Below, piece after piece: positions 51,691 through 62,000 of a stretch of 64,000 bases of DNA. Source of the stretch: Warburgia ugandensis (lineage: Eukaryota; Streptophyta; Magnoliopsida; Canellales; Canellaceae); contig CP141132.1 of assembly GCA_035236585.1 (NCBI GenBank), forward strand, positions 42,163,880 through 42,227,879. The letters run 5' to 3'. Position 1 is the stretch's first letter, and each line of letters starts with the position of its first letter. Made by a program: the position numbers and the translations under genes. Below the pieces are notes generated by a model that was not told where the DNA came from, ran no database searches, and saw only the letters and a list, made by a program, of their open reading frames with translations.

Positions 51691-53047
51691 AGTGTAACGA
51701 CTCGGGTTTTTATAAGACCTTTTAAATGTAAAAGACGATTGAAATGCGATAACGATCTATATTAAAATCATTTTTAGAAATCAAATAACAACAGTAGAAC
51801 CTCATGTTTTTAAAACTCATTCTAAAAAAACCTGAGTGTTATTTTTCTTTCTCAAAAGAAATTATCGGTGAAATGAGCGCTACATTTCTACCAAAATCCA
51901 GCAAAGTTTCCTCCAATTTTTGGACATTAGACATTTAACACATGTCATTGCAAAGTACCTGCTAAACCCAATTTTCATAAATAAAAGAATAAGGGAGACT
52001 CTGTCTCCATCCCATCACATTTACAAACATGATTGAGTGTTTTGAAAATCAAAATTAAATGAAAACCAAAGAAACATCCACGACTTAAAATATACCTACC
52101 AGGATCAATCTAGTCACAGCCACAAAACCTCAACTTCTAATTTTAGGTCTACACATCCATAAAGCAAAGTCATATTAAATCAAAGTATTACTACAATTTA
52201 CTATTTGATATGCCTGTTTAGTCATCTTGAAATCTCTAGCACAGTCCTCTACTTCATTTCCCCTATATTGTTTCTTCAAACCTGAGACATTGTAAACAAT
52301 TTACAATGTCTTAGCAAGCTTGCACTTGTGTAGGCAGTTTTACATCTATTTTACCAAGTTTGTAATTCAATTCTAAACAACATCTCAAATAATTTTTCAT
52401 GTAGTTTATAAAGAATATTGTAATCAAGTCAAAGATAAGAAACAAGATTAGAGCCATATTTCAATCTCAATTCTACAATGTCATGCTAAAATGTTTTAGA
52501 TAGTATGAATATGAAATGTGTATGACTTTAAACATATTTTTTCAAATGATTGAATCGTCATAGTAATCTCAAGTAAGTTGCAATATATAACATATCCCAA
52601 AATCACAGGTAAGCATAACTTGAGAACTATGTAAAAGATAGACATTTAACTTGATAAATCAAATACCATAAGATCCTCAAAGTATTAAAGTAGTCATCGG
52701 TTAAACCACGAACGTTGGCAATCTCAAACCGACAACATCCTCATGTGCACATATGCACCCGGACGAACACATTAGCCAGTTGGTCATGAGTACTCATCTA
52801 AGACCATCAAGCCCATCTACGTGGGGTCACAAAATAGAAATCCTATGGTACACTATGCTCACAACCAGATCATTGAATCATGTCTCTCCAGTATCTAGAG
52901 AACAGCCATCGTAGCCTCCACGGTGACTACGAATACATCTCGAAAGGTTGTCGTGACCACCTCCAATGGTTGTTCCTACCACAACAATAGAGAAAATAGA
53001 TGCCTATTTGGGCATGGATACCTACCACCTCTGGTGGTTAGAGGTTG

Positions 53048-53108
53048 GGAGGCCAAACTTGTAAAACCTCTCAGCATAGTGACCACCAGGCTCATTAGCC
53101 TGAACAAA
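53048..53108 (-). other. Shared LTR module with 6-bp hairpin (inner family-2 5' LTR)
   Basis: GGGAGGCCAAACTTGTAAAA, CCTCTCAGCATAGTGACCAC, then the palindrome CAGGCT-CATT-AGCCTG at 53087-53102. Confidence 0.65.
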
Positions 53109-54814
53109 GGCATATCTCAATCCCTAATGATATTAAATCACATAGTATATATGTCATGCAAGATCATGCATTTCTTTAACTCCATCTCAAAACATGGGAT
53201 TGATGCATTTCAAATATCATCATTTCTTTCAAAAGCATTCAATTACATGTAATGAACAACATCATTTTCATTTTTCATACAAAAACATGCATCGTGGCTA
53301 TGAAGATACATAAATATAATTCACATGCCTCATTTGCAAATATTACATTCTTTAAAAGCTAACATGATGTAACATGATGAAAATATAAGTTTCATAATAG
53401 TTAAGAACCCTCAAATATGAAATATGATCATCAAATGATTTGATCCTTTAAAATCCACATATCTTTACAAACTGATTGCATAGTTAAAATCTCATTGGCA
53501 AATAGATGTTAAAACCACCTGCCTCTTAGGTGTAATTCTCAATTTAGCTAAGTTCCCTCCTCAACTCGACTTATTGGTCAATCTTCTCTGTTGATGTTAC
53601 AGAGTTCCTATCAATGTTGAATCATATATAATTGAATACATAAAAATTCTATTTTAATCAAAGTCTAACGGTTTAGGTCATCATAAACCGTTTAATTTTT
53701 CACTGACCATCTATTCCATAGAGTAATACATGATTAGGTTAGTCTTAGATCCATCATCCATTTACCAATTAATGGGCCACGGTTTAGCTTTGCCTTTTTT
53801 CCTTGGAATAACCCCCTTGACTGACCATCTAAATCTAAAGGTTTACTCCAATAAGTCACGGTGACCTCACTTAGTATTTCAAGGTCTGATTTCATAGGTA
53901 ATTGTTCAGATATGTACTTTTAAGTTATAGATGTTGGATAGTAACATTACTTTCAATTATCAACCCAATCCTACAATCACATTTCATCAGATTGCATGAA
54001 AGTAATATCATCAATTTCTTATTTGCACATTTGATTATGATTCAATGGTCAACAATCGTCAGATCATCCATACAGTCCATGAATTTTCATTTCTGACATC
54101 TAATTCCATAGATAAATTTTAAAGTCCTAATTTACAAAAATTTAATAGTCATATTTAGATTTATTCACCATGAATAGGATTCATTATTTCTAATTTACAT
54201 GTTTATCCAATTTCCATAATTTATTTCATATTTAAGCCAATTCAAGGTTCAGGATTTCATCTATGACATCTGATTATTGATCAAACATCACATGATTCTT
54301 GTTTGAATAATGACAGATCGGATGGCCTAGATTATCCAATCTGTTTCACTTCAAAATCTTAAATTTTTTACTCACCTTATCACTTTGAAAGATAGGGAAC
54401 TCAATGGCAGCATCTGATTATCGATTAGATGTTGCTAGTCACTATGTACACAGTAACAGATTGTTTGATCTAGATTGTTCGATCTGTTTTCTAGCACAGA
54501 TTAGCATTTCAGTCCAATTCGAGCCACAAAACATGTATGTTTGACTATTTTTAAGCATGATTTACAATTTGAATAGCTGGATCAATGTGGATTAGGCTAC
54601 AGGGTTGAATCACACCTGTTTGAGCTCTGATTGGATGATCAGAGCCTCAAATGGGTTGATCAAAGCTCCTAACCTTCTCTGTTTGTGGAATATAAACAAT
54701 ATCAAAGGTTTTGATCTTGTTTAGGTTTAAAGCAATTAAGCCCTAATTGAAAAATCTAGCTTTCCCTAATCTATAGACAAATTAAACAAAGAAGTGGAGT
54801 ATTCGTGCGAAAAA

Positions 54815-54824
54815 CTCACCTCTG
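54815..54824 (-). promoter_or_regulatory. Splice-donor-like site, inner family-2 5' LTR
   Basis: The minus strand reads CAGAG|GTGAGTT, about 1041 nt into the LTR. Confidence 0.45.
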
Positions 54825-55253
54825 TGGGTGTCCACACTCTCTGGACATCGTTGGAGAAGATGCCATTTGATGGTTTTTCGGCAACTGTTTCACGTGGGTA
54901 CTATTCCTCTCCAATCCGGTACCAATCCTCCTCCAATCACGATGAAACCAAAGGGCTTTTGATCCACGCCCTTGAGTAGAGCAGAATGAACGGGCGGATT
55001 GGAGATCAAAGCCACCGTTGTCACCACCGAGCTCTGTTTCTCTAATTAACCCACAAACATTCAAAATCCCAATTTTTCGACAAGGTATGTGTTTTTCGAC
55101 ATGAGGGCTCCCGTTCTTGTTCCCTCTCTCTCCTCCTCTCTTCTTCTTTTCTCCTTCTCCTCCTTGGCTACTTTTCCTCGGTTCACTCTCTCTTACCGGA
55201 GTGATTTAGCATTTCCAAGCCCGCTGGGTTTTCCCCTTCTCCTTCTCTCTTCT

Positions 55254-55271
55254 CCTTCTTCTTCTTCTTCT

Positions 55272-55318
<47 letters not shown>

Positions 55319-55320
55319 CT
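55254..55320. repeat. (CTT)n-(CT)n microsatellite in the LTR leader
   Basis: Compound CTT then CT run at the place matching 47325-47399, differing in length and composition, as expected for rapid microsatellite change after insertion. Confidence 0.95.
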
Positions 55321-55859
55321 CTTCTTCTCCTTCCTCAGTACATTCTCCTTCGCCCTCTCCCTATTGGGTTGAGAATAGACCAAATGGTTTGTTCTTTTCG
55401 TTTAAGTGGGAGGGTGCCAATATCAATTTGGACCCTCCTTTAAGTGTTTTAATTATTTTCTTTTTTATTTTATTATGCATACCTAATTATGATGTTTTGC
55501 TAATTCCCGACATTGTGATTTCAATCAAAACTAATGAGTATCGTTTGAGATGACTTTCCAATGTATCTTGACTATCCAACATGAATTCCTGCAAACACGA
55601 GCCCACCTGTGAAATTACCAAAATACCCTTCATGAGAAAAATCACGATTTATTGATCCAAACTCCAATTTCAGCAAAATTAATGTCATTGGAATCATTTT
55701 TTCTGAGTACAATCCAAATATGAATGTATTAGACTCTAATTTGATGTCTTTTAAAAAGGTAAATTCTGTGGGACCTAAATATGAAGGTTCTCCCGTTTAT
55801 GTTTATAAAACTCAAATTATAATTCTTTAAAATGGGATTTAAAGATTAGGATTGTTACA

Positions 55860-56440
55860 ATCAGGCAGCTCAATAGTATTTGAAATGGGTTTACAGTCTA
55901 AAGAGGTGTGTTACTTGCAAGGGCAAATACCTAAACAGTTATGTCTTAGAATTAGTAGATGCCATAGTAGCGGTAATAGTATCAGCAGCTGCCATTATAG
56001 TGTAAATCCTTTAGATGCTTGACTGTGATGAATTAGTGCATTTCTTTAGAGACTATCCCCAAAGACAGCAAGTTAAATAGATTAACATTGGGATCAGGGC
56101 AAAGATGCCCCACATTAGCAGTGATGAGTTTCTGCTATTACTTTAAGGCAAGCACGAGCTTCAAATTAGATGGTAGAGAGTATTTTCTTGATTGTTGATA
56201 TGCATGTTATGAACCTACTTGATTTGGCACCCAGTCATTCTTTCATTTATGTGTTGGCAACCTGCTTAGACATGCCTGGATATGTTATCCTTTCGGTTGG
56301 ATATTATGATTTCAATGGGAGAGTTATTAGAAGATCTGAGGTGATTTGGACCCTTAAACGGAGATGAAATATTATGTACCCATAGTGGAGGGTTTTTTTA
56401 CTAACAGGAGCCAATCTACCTCATTCCAAAGAGGGAAAAA
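55860..56440 (+). mobile_element. Interior of the outer family-2 element, right part, with protease scrap
   Basis: Continues the + strand element after the inner insertion. A frame at 56170-56367 includes NLLDLAPSHSFIYVLATCL, which resembles the retropepsin active-site region of Ty3/gypsy elements. No RT, RNase H, integrase or polypurine tract follows before LTR-like sequence begins. Fossil. Confidence 0.6.
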
Positions 56441-56456
56441 CATGGAAAGGAATCTG

Positions 56457-56466
56457 GAAGGTAAGA
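56457..56466 (+). promoter_or_regulatory. Splice-donor-like site, outer family-2 3' LTR
   Basis: GGAAG|GTAAGA followed by TCTACAAAACCCAAC, which parallels the sequence after the donor in the 5' LTR (TTCTCTACAAACCCAAC at 25260). Confidence 0.4.
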
Positions 56467-57485
56467 TCTACAAAACCCAACTTTTGATCAGCGGTATTTT
56501 GCTAAATTCGTGTGTTGTCATCCTAAATTTAGATTTGTGGACGATCTAATCATATAATTCCTAATCCAAGCTTAGGGATAGGTAATTAAGGACTAGATGT
56601 AGCTCAAACCATACAAAATTTGTAGATCTAGGCTAGAAACCAATCAGGCAATCTTACTTGTTCGATCGAATACTGTTCATAGTAACTTTTTGATGTTTGA
56701 TCGATGATCAGACACCACAAATGAGTTATATAGCACTAAAATTGATAGGATAAGGGACAAATTAAAGAATCTAAATTGAAGTTGATAGGAAAACCCTAAA
56801 TTGGCCAATCAAATAGCAAAGTAAAAGGACCTGTCACTTCTGATTGGTGATCAAACGCCACCATGATGCACCCTAACCTTTAATAAGTTAACATTCTTGG
56901 AAAAAATTCAAGATAAGGCCACTGGAGAATTGAAAACAATTTACAGTTACTTAAGATGAATGGGGAATAGCCAATCCAGGGCCAATGACATGGATTGGAA
57001 ATCCAGTAGCTGGAATTATCATTCAATTAGCTATCAACCAATAGCTAATGAAATGCCCTTAGCACAGAAATAAGCATTGTCACTTTGGCTTGTGACGACT
57101 AGTGCCACTGACTAACTTAGAGGGAGCTTTCATATTAGAAAAGCTAAGAGAAGTCCTAGAGTTGTATATCTAAATGTGTTTTTGTATTTTACAGAGGCAT
57201 AATTGATTGGGAGTGAGTATGCAAACTGAATAAAGTATTCACATCAGTGAACTAGAAGAGCACCATTTGAGGTAAGTGGAATTAAGATTGTTAAGATGTT
57301 CGATATATATGAATTTGTATATGAATTTCAAGCATTGAAATAGGTCTTTTCAGTTTATGTAAAAAATAAGATGAATGTGCATGCTAAAATTGAATCATGT
57401 TTAAACTGCTCATGTATAAGCATTTATTTTATATTATGATGCTTCAGTCCATTTGTTTGTTTATGACAAGACATGTTCTAGACCA

Positions 57486-57905
57486 GTGACTGTGGGTAGC
57501 TCATCTCTTGGCTAGAATAGGTCCTTGAGGTGTGACTGTGGGTAGCCCATCTCTGCCAAAGAGGACAATATTGTGTCTAATGTGTACTTTGATCATGGAA
57601 GGATGCATTTAGAGGAGGTTGACTGTGGGTAGCCCATCTCCCTCCATATGAAACAAATCCTTGACTAGTGACTGTGGGTAGCCCATCTCTAGGGAACAGG
57701 ATAATATTATGACTATAGCCAGTGACTGTGGGTAGCTCATCTCCTGGCAGAAACATAAGCCATGATCAGTGACTGTGGGTAGCCCATCTCCCAGATGGCT
57801 GATAGTATTCTAACATGCTCTGAGGAGGTCAACTATGGGTAGCCCATCTCCCTCTGTATGATACAAAGCAGTGAATGGTGACTGTGGGTAGCCCATCTCC
57901 CAAAA
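57486..57905 (+). repeat. Minisatellite with palindromic core TGGGTAGCCCA
   Basis: Eight copies of GTGACTGTGGGTAGCCCATC (some CTCATC). The core GGGTAGC starts at 57494, 57540, 57627, 57676, 57730, 57777, 57837 and 57886 (spacing 46, 87, 49, 54, 47, 60, 49). The copies at 57627 and 57837 share their flanks (GAGGAGGT before, CCCTC after), pointing to a ~210-bp four-copy super-unit. Each copy can form a short TGGG-TAG-CCCA hairpin. Confidence 0.9.
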
Positions 57906-58830
57906 AATGGACAATAATGGCATGTATTTGCATACTTTGTGATTTAAGAAAACATTATTTTGTTATGGTACGCTGAGATTTATTTCTTATTAGTAGTCTG
58001 CTAAAATTATGTCTCAAATGGACTTTTGTTATGTGGAATGTATTATGAATTCATTACTGTGGTAAATACTTGACATATTTCTGACTACATTGTAAATGAT
58101 TATAGTTTTACATGATGTAGTATGAACAATTGATCTACATGGTAAATTATGATTTTGTTATGTATAATTGCATCTTATTCCACCTACACAAGTGATTCTT
58201 TACTGAGGCATTGCTTTGGTTTGCAATGCCTCAAATATAGAGAATAGTAGTAGGTTTGGCATGTTGACAATATTGCAGAACAAAGGACTCCTAAGGAATA
58301 GGAGCTACTTACTGACAGGCGCATGCTAACGGAAGGTTTGGAAAAGGACAGTTAAGAATTGGTCTTTGAATTGAAGTTATCGTTTAGAAATGAAAAAGAG
58401 ACTACATTATATGTAATTGAGGGAGTTTTGATGACTTATGTAACTGAGTAGTGCTGTGGAGATTTTGGGTATTTTTTATTTAAGTAATTTGTTTTTATTC
58501 TATTGATGTATGTAAAGGAGAGAGTTTCCAATTATGTTTTAAAATTGTCAATGGATGTTTATCAGGTACTTCGCAATGACATGCATTAAAAGTCATATGT
58601 CCAAAAACCAAAGAAAACTCTGCCAAATTTTTGGTATAAATGAGCACTCATTTCACTAAGAATCCTTATTTTGAGAAAAGAAAATGATGCTTAGGTTTTT
58701 TCAAAGTGAATTTAAAAGAAAATTTCTATTGCATTGCATTGTTTTTACAAAAATGAATTCAAATTGGATCGATTCAGCATTAGGGATTAGTCTTGTATTT
58801 AAAAATACATATGAAAACTAGGTCATCACA

Positions 58831-59004
58831 TGTCCAAAACTTGATTGAAAACTCATGTATTTATAGTAAAATAGTCACCATAATTACTCCTATAAAAGAT
58901 AATATAGCATCCCAAAACTTGATTAGAAATACTTTTATTTTAAAGCAAAACTATCACTATAATTTTTCCTATAAAGCATAATACATAGTAGTCTAAAACA
59001 TGAT

Positions 59005-59055
<51 letters not shown>

Positions 59056-62000
59056 TCACTAGCAAGACATTAAGTCCAATTTTAACAATAATGCATAGTA
59101 TGTACCCATCAGAAACATAATTGAAAACACTTATATTTACAAGCAATATTGTGATTGTAATTATTATATAAAATATAGCGTCCCTAGATATAACTGCAAA
59201 TGTTTACAACAAAAAAATTACAATAATTATCATTTTATAAAGCATAATATATAGTTTTCCAAAATTTGATTGAAATCTCATGCTTTTAAAGGAAAATAAT
59301 CACCTAATTACTGCTTTAAAAAATAGTATAGCAGCCCAAAATTGATTGGAAATACTTTTAGTTTAAAGCAAAATAATCACTATAATTTTTGGTATAAAGC
59401 ATATTATATAAAAGTCTAAAACATGAGAGAAAACTTATATATTTACTTTAAAAAATTAATTATAATTTTTACAATAATGCATAATATGTAGTCGTTCAAA
59501 ACATAATTGAAAACTCTTATATCCACAAGCAATATTGTCACCATAATTAATATATAAAATATAGCATCTCAAGGCATAATTGAAATCACATATTTTTACC
59601 AAGAAAAAAACAACTATAATTATTATTATAAAGTAGTACATACTGTTTTCCAAAACTTGACTAAAAACTCAGGTATTTACAATAATATAGTCACTACAAT
59701 TATTGCTATAAAAAAATGCAGCACTAAAGTAGGCAAGAAATACTTTTTTTCTGAACCAAAACAATCACTATAATTTTTATTATAAAGTATAATATATAGC
59801 ACTGCAAAACTTGATAGAAACCTCATATATTTACATGCAAAATAGCAGCTACAATTTTTACAATAATGAATAATATGTAGCCAACCAAAACATAATTGAA
59901 AACTCTTATATCCACAATCAATATTGTCACTATAATTATTAGATAAAATATAGCATCCCGAGGCACAATTGAAAACACATATTTTTATAAGCAAAAAATT
60001 AAATATAATAGTTATTATAAAGCATAACATATACTTGTCCAAAACTTGATTGAAGCCTCTTACATTTAAAACAAAATAGTCACCTAATTATTGCTATAAA
60101 AAATAATATCACGGCCCAAAACATAATTGAAAATACTTTTATTTTCAAGCTAAACAATCACTATAATTTTGTTGAAAAGCATCTTATATAGTACTCCAAA
60201 ACTTAATAAAAAAACTTAAACATTTACTTGGAAAATAGTCACTATAATTTTTACAATAATGCATAATATGGAGCCATCAAAAAGATAATTGAAAAATCTT
60301 ATATGCCTAAGCAATATTGTTACTGAAATTTTTATATAAAATATAGCATGCTGAGACGTAACTGAAAACATGTGCCTTTATAATAAAAAATAACTATTAT
60401 TATTTATGAAGCATAAAATATAAACATCTAAAACTTGATTGAAAACTCATGTATTTATAGCAAAATAGTCCCCATAATTAATACTATAAAAAATATAACA
60501 TTCCAAAACATGATTGGAAATGCTTTTATTTTCAAGCAAAACTATTATTGTAATTTTTGTTATAAAGCATAATATATAGTAATCCAAAACTTGATAGAAA
60601 ACTCATATATTTACATGCAAAATAGTAACAATAATTTTTACAATAATGCATAATATGTAAGCATCCAGAACATAATTGAAAACACTTATATCCACAAGCA
60701 ATATTATAATCATAATTATTAAAGAAAATATAGCACCCTGAGACTTAACTGAAAACACATATTTTTAAAACAAAAAATAACTATAATTATTATTTACAAA
60801 GCATAACATATGGTTGTCCAAACTTGATTGAAATCTCATGCCTTTAAAGCAAAATAGTCACCTAATTATTGCTATAAAAAATAATATAATAGCCCAAGAC
60901 TAGATTGGAAATATCTTTATTTTAAAGCAAAATAATCTCTATAATTTTTGTTATAAAGAATATTATATTGTAAACCAAAACTTAAGAGAAAACTTATATA
61001 TTTACATGCAAAAAAACAACTATAATTTTTACAAGTAAAAAATAACTATAATTATTATTATAAAGCATAAGATATAGTTGTCCAAAACTTGATTGAAAAC
61101 TCATGTATTTATAGCAAAATAGTCACCATAATTACTGCTATAAAAAAATAATATAGTAGCCCAAAACTTGATTGGAAATACTTTTATTTCCAACAAACTA
61201 TCACTTTAATTTTTTCTATAAAGTATAATACATAATAGTACAAAACTTGATAGAAAAGACATATATTCACTTGCAAAACATTAACTACAAATTTAACAAT
61301 AATGCATAGTATGTAGCCATCAAAAACATAATTGAAAATGCTTACATCCACAAGCAATATGGTCACCATAATTATTATATAAAATATAGCAACTCGAGAC
61401 ATTGTTGAAAACACATATGTCCTATAAGAAAAAAAATAGCAATAATAATTATTTATAAAACATAACATATAATCATCCAAAACTTGATTGAAAACTCATG
61501 TATTTATAGCAAAATAGTCACCATAATTATTTTTATAAAATAAAAAAATATAGCAACCTAAAACTAGATTGGAAATGCTTTTATTTTCAAGAAAATTAAT
61601 CACTATAATTTTTGCTATAAATCATAATATATAGTACTGAAAACTCATATATTTACTTGCAAACTATAATTTTTACAATAATGTATAATATGTAGCCATA
61701 CAAAATATAATTGAAAACTCTTACATCCATAAGCAATATTGTCACTGTAAATTTTATATAAAATATAACATCGTTAGGCATAATTGAGAACAAATATTTT
61801 TATAAGCAAAAAAATAACAATAATTATTATTATAAAGTATAACATATAGTTGTCTAAAACTTGACAGAAATATCATGCATTTAAAACAAAATGGTCACCT
61901 AATTACTGCACAAAAGAATAATATAATAGCTTAAAACTTGATGGAAAACTTGTATATTTACTTGCAAAAAATAACTATAATTTTTACAATAATACAAAAT

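Larger units (their letters stand above)
47935..51692 (-). mobile_element. Interior of the inner family-2 element (coding-dead)
   Basis: 3.76 kb with no long frame. On the minus strand, scraps read directly include VDLILLNVDDFEVILKMKWL (retropepsin region, near 48985-49060) and a fragment near 48640-48670 like the RT entry LFVKK. The right part (about 50000-51600) is gag-side AT-rich sequence sharing segments with 25900-27200 of the outer element. Most of pol is absent. The polypurine tract and primer site at its ends are still legible. Confidence 0.7.
27324..55859 (-). mobile_element. Inner family-2 LTR retrotransposon fossil
   Basis: Two LTRs of ~4.1-4.2 kb, interior of 3.8 kb, perfect target duplication ATCAG (27319-27323 and 55860-55864). 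Minus orientation is set by the primer site at 51679-51690 and the polypurine tract at 47935-47960. The left (3') LTR is split by the nested solo LTR and chromovirus. The interior keeps only scraps: a retropepsin-region match near 48985-49060 and an RT-like start near 48640-48670. Coding is destroyed. LTR divergence is patchy (about 1-2% in some stretches, 8-13% in others). Confidence 0.88.
51693..55859 (-). repeat. 5' LTR of the inner family-2 element
   Basis: 4167 bp, uninterrupted, TGTAACGACTCGGG... to ...AGGATTGTTACA on the + strand, next to ATCAG at 55860-55864. Carries the donor-like site, CT-rich leader and hairpin module as in the split left LTR. I find no convincing TATA box. Confidence 0.9.
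24537..58830 (+). mobile_element. Family-2 LTR retrotransposon fossil, outermost of the nest
   Basis: Starts TGTAATATCC at 24537, ends ...GGTCATCACA at 58830, and is flanked by TGTCT (24532-24536) and TGTCC (58831-58835), a target duplication with one mismatch. Satellite text continues across it. The + orientation follows from the primer site at 25575 and a retropepsin-like fragment at 56170-56367. Own sequence is only about 5.8 kb; the remaining 28.5 kb is the inner nest. Both LTRs are partial compared with the 4.2-kb LTRs of the inner family-2 element, and no RT or integrase was found. Heavily broken and the oldest insertion of the nest. Confidence 0.8.
56440..58830 (+). repeat. 3' LTR of the outer family-2 element (partial copy; start uncertain)
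   Basis: The end (58560-58830) matches the reverse of 27324-27600, e.g. GGTACTTCGCAATGACATGC, and closes with GGTCATCACA before the target duplication. The beginning overlaps the short 5' LTR near the donor-like GAAG|GTAAGA (56457-56466). The true LTR start is not visible. It contains the minisatellite at 57486-57905. Confidence 0.65.

Noticed and set aside
57486-57905. CRISPR-like look: conserved repeats with differing spacers
   Set aside because: Spacers vary in length and some are repeated, there are no cas genes, and the context is a plant LTR.
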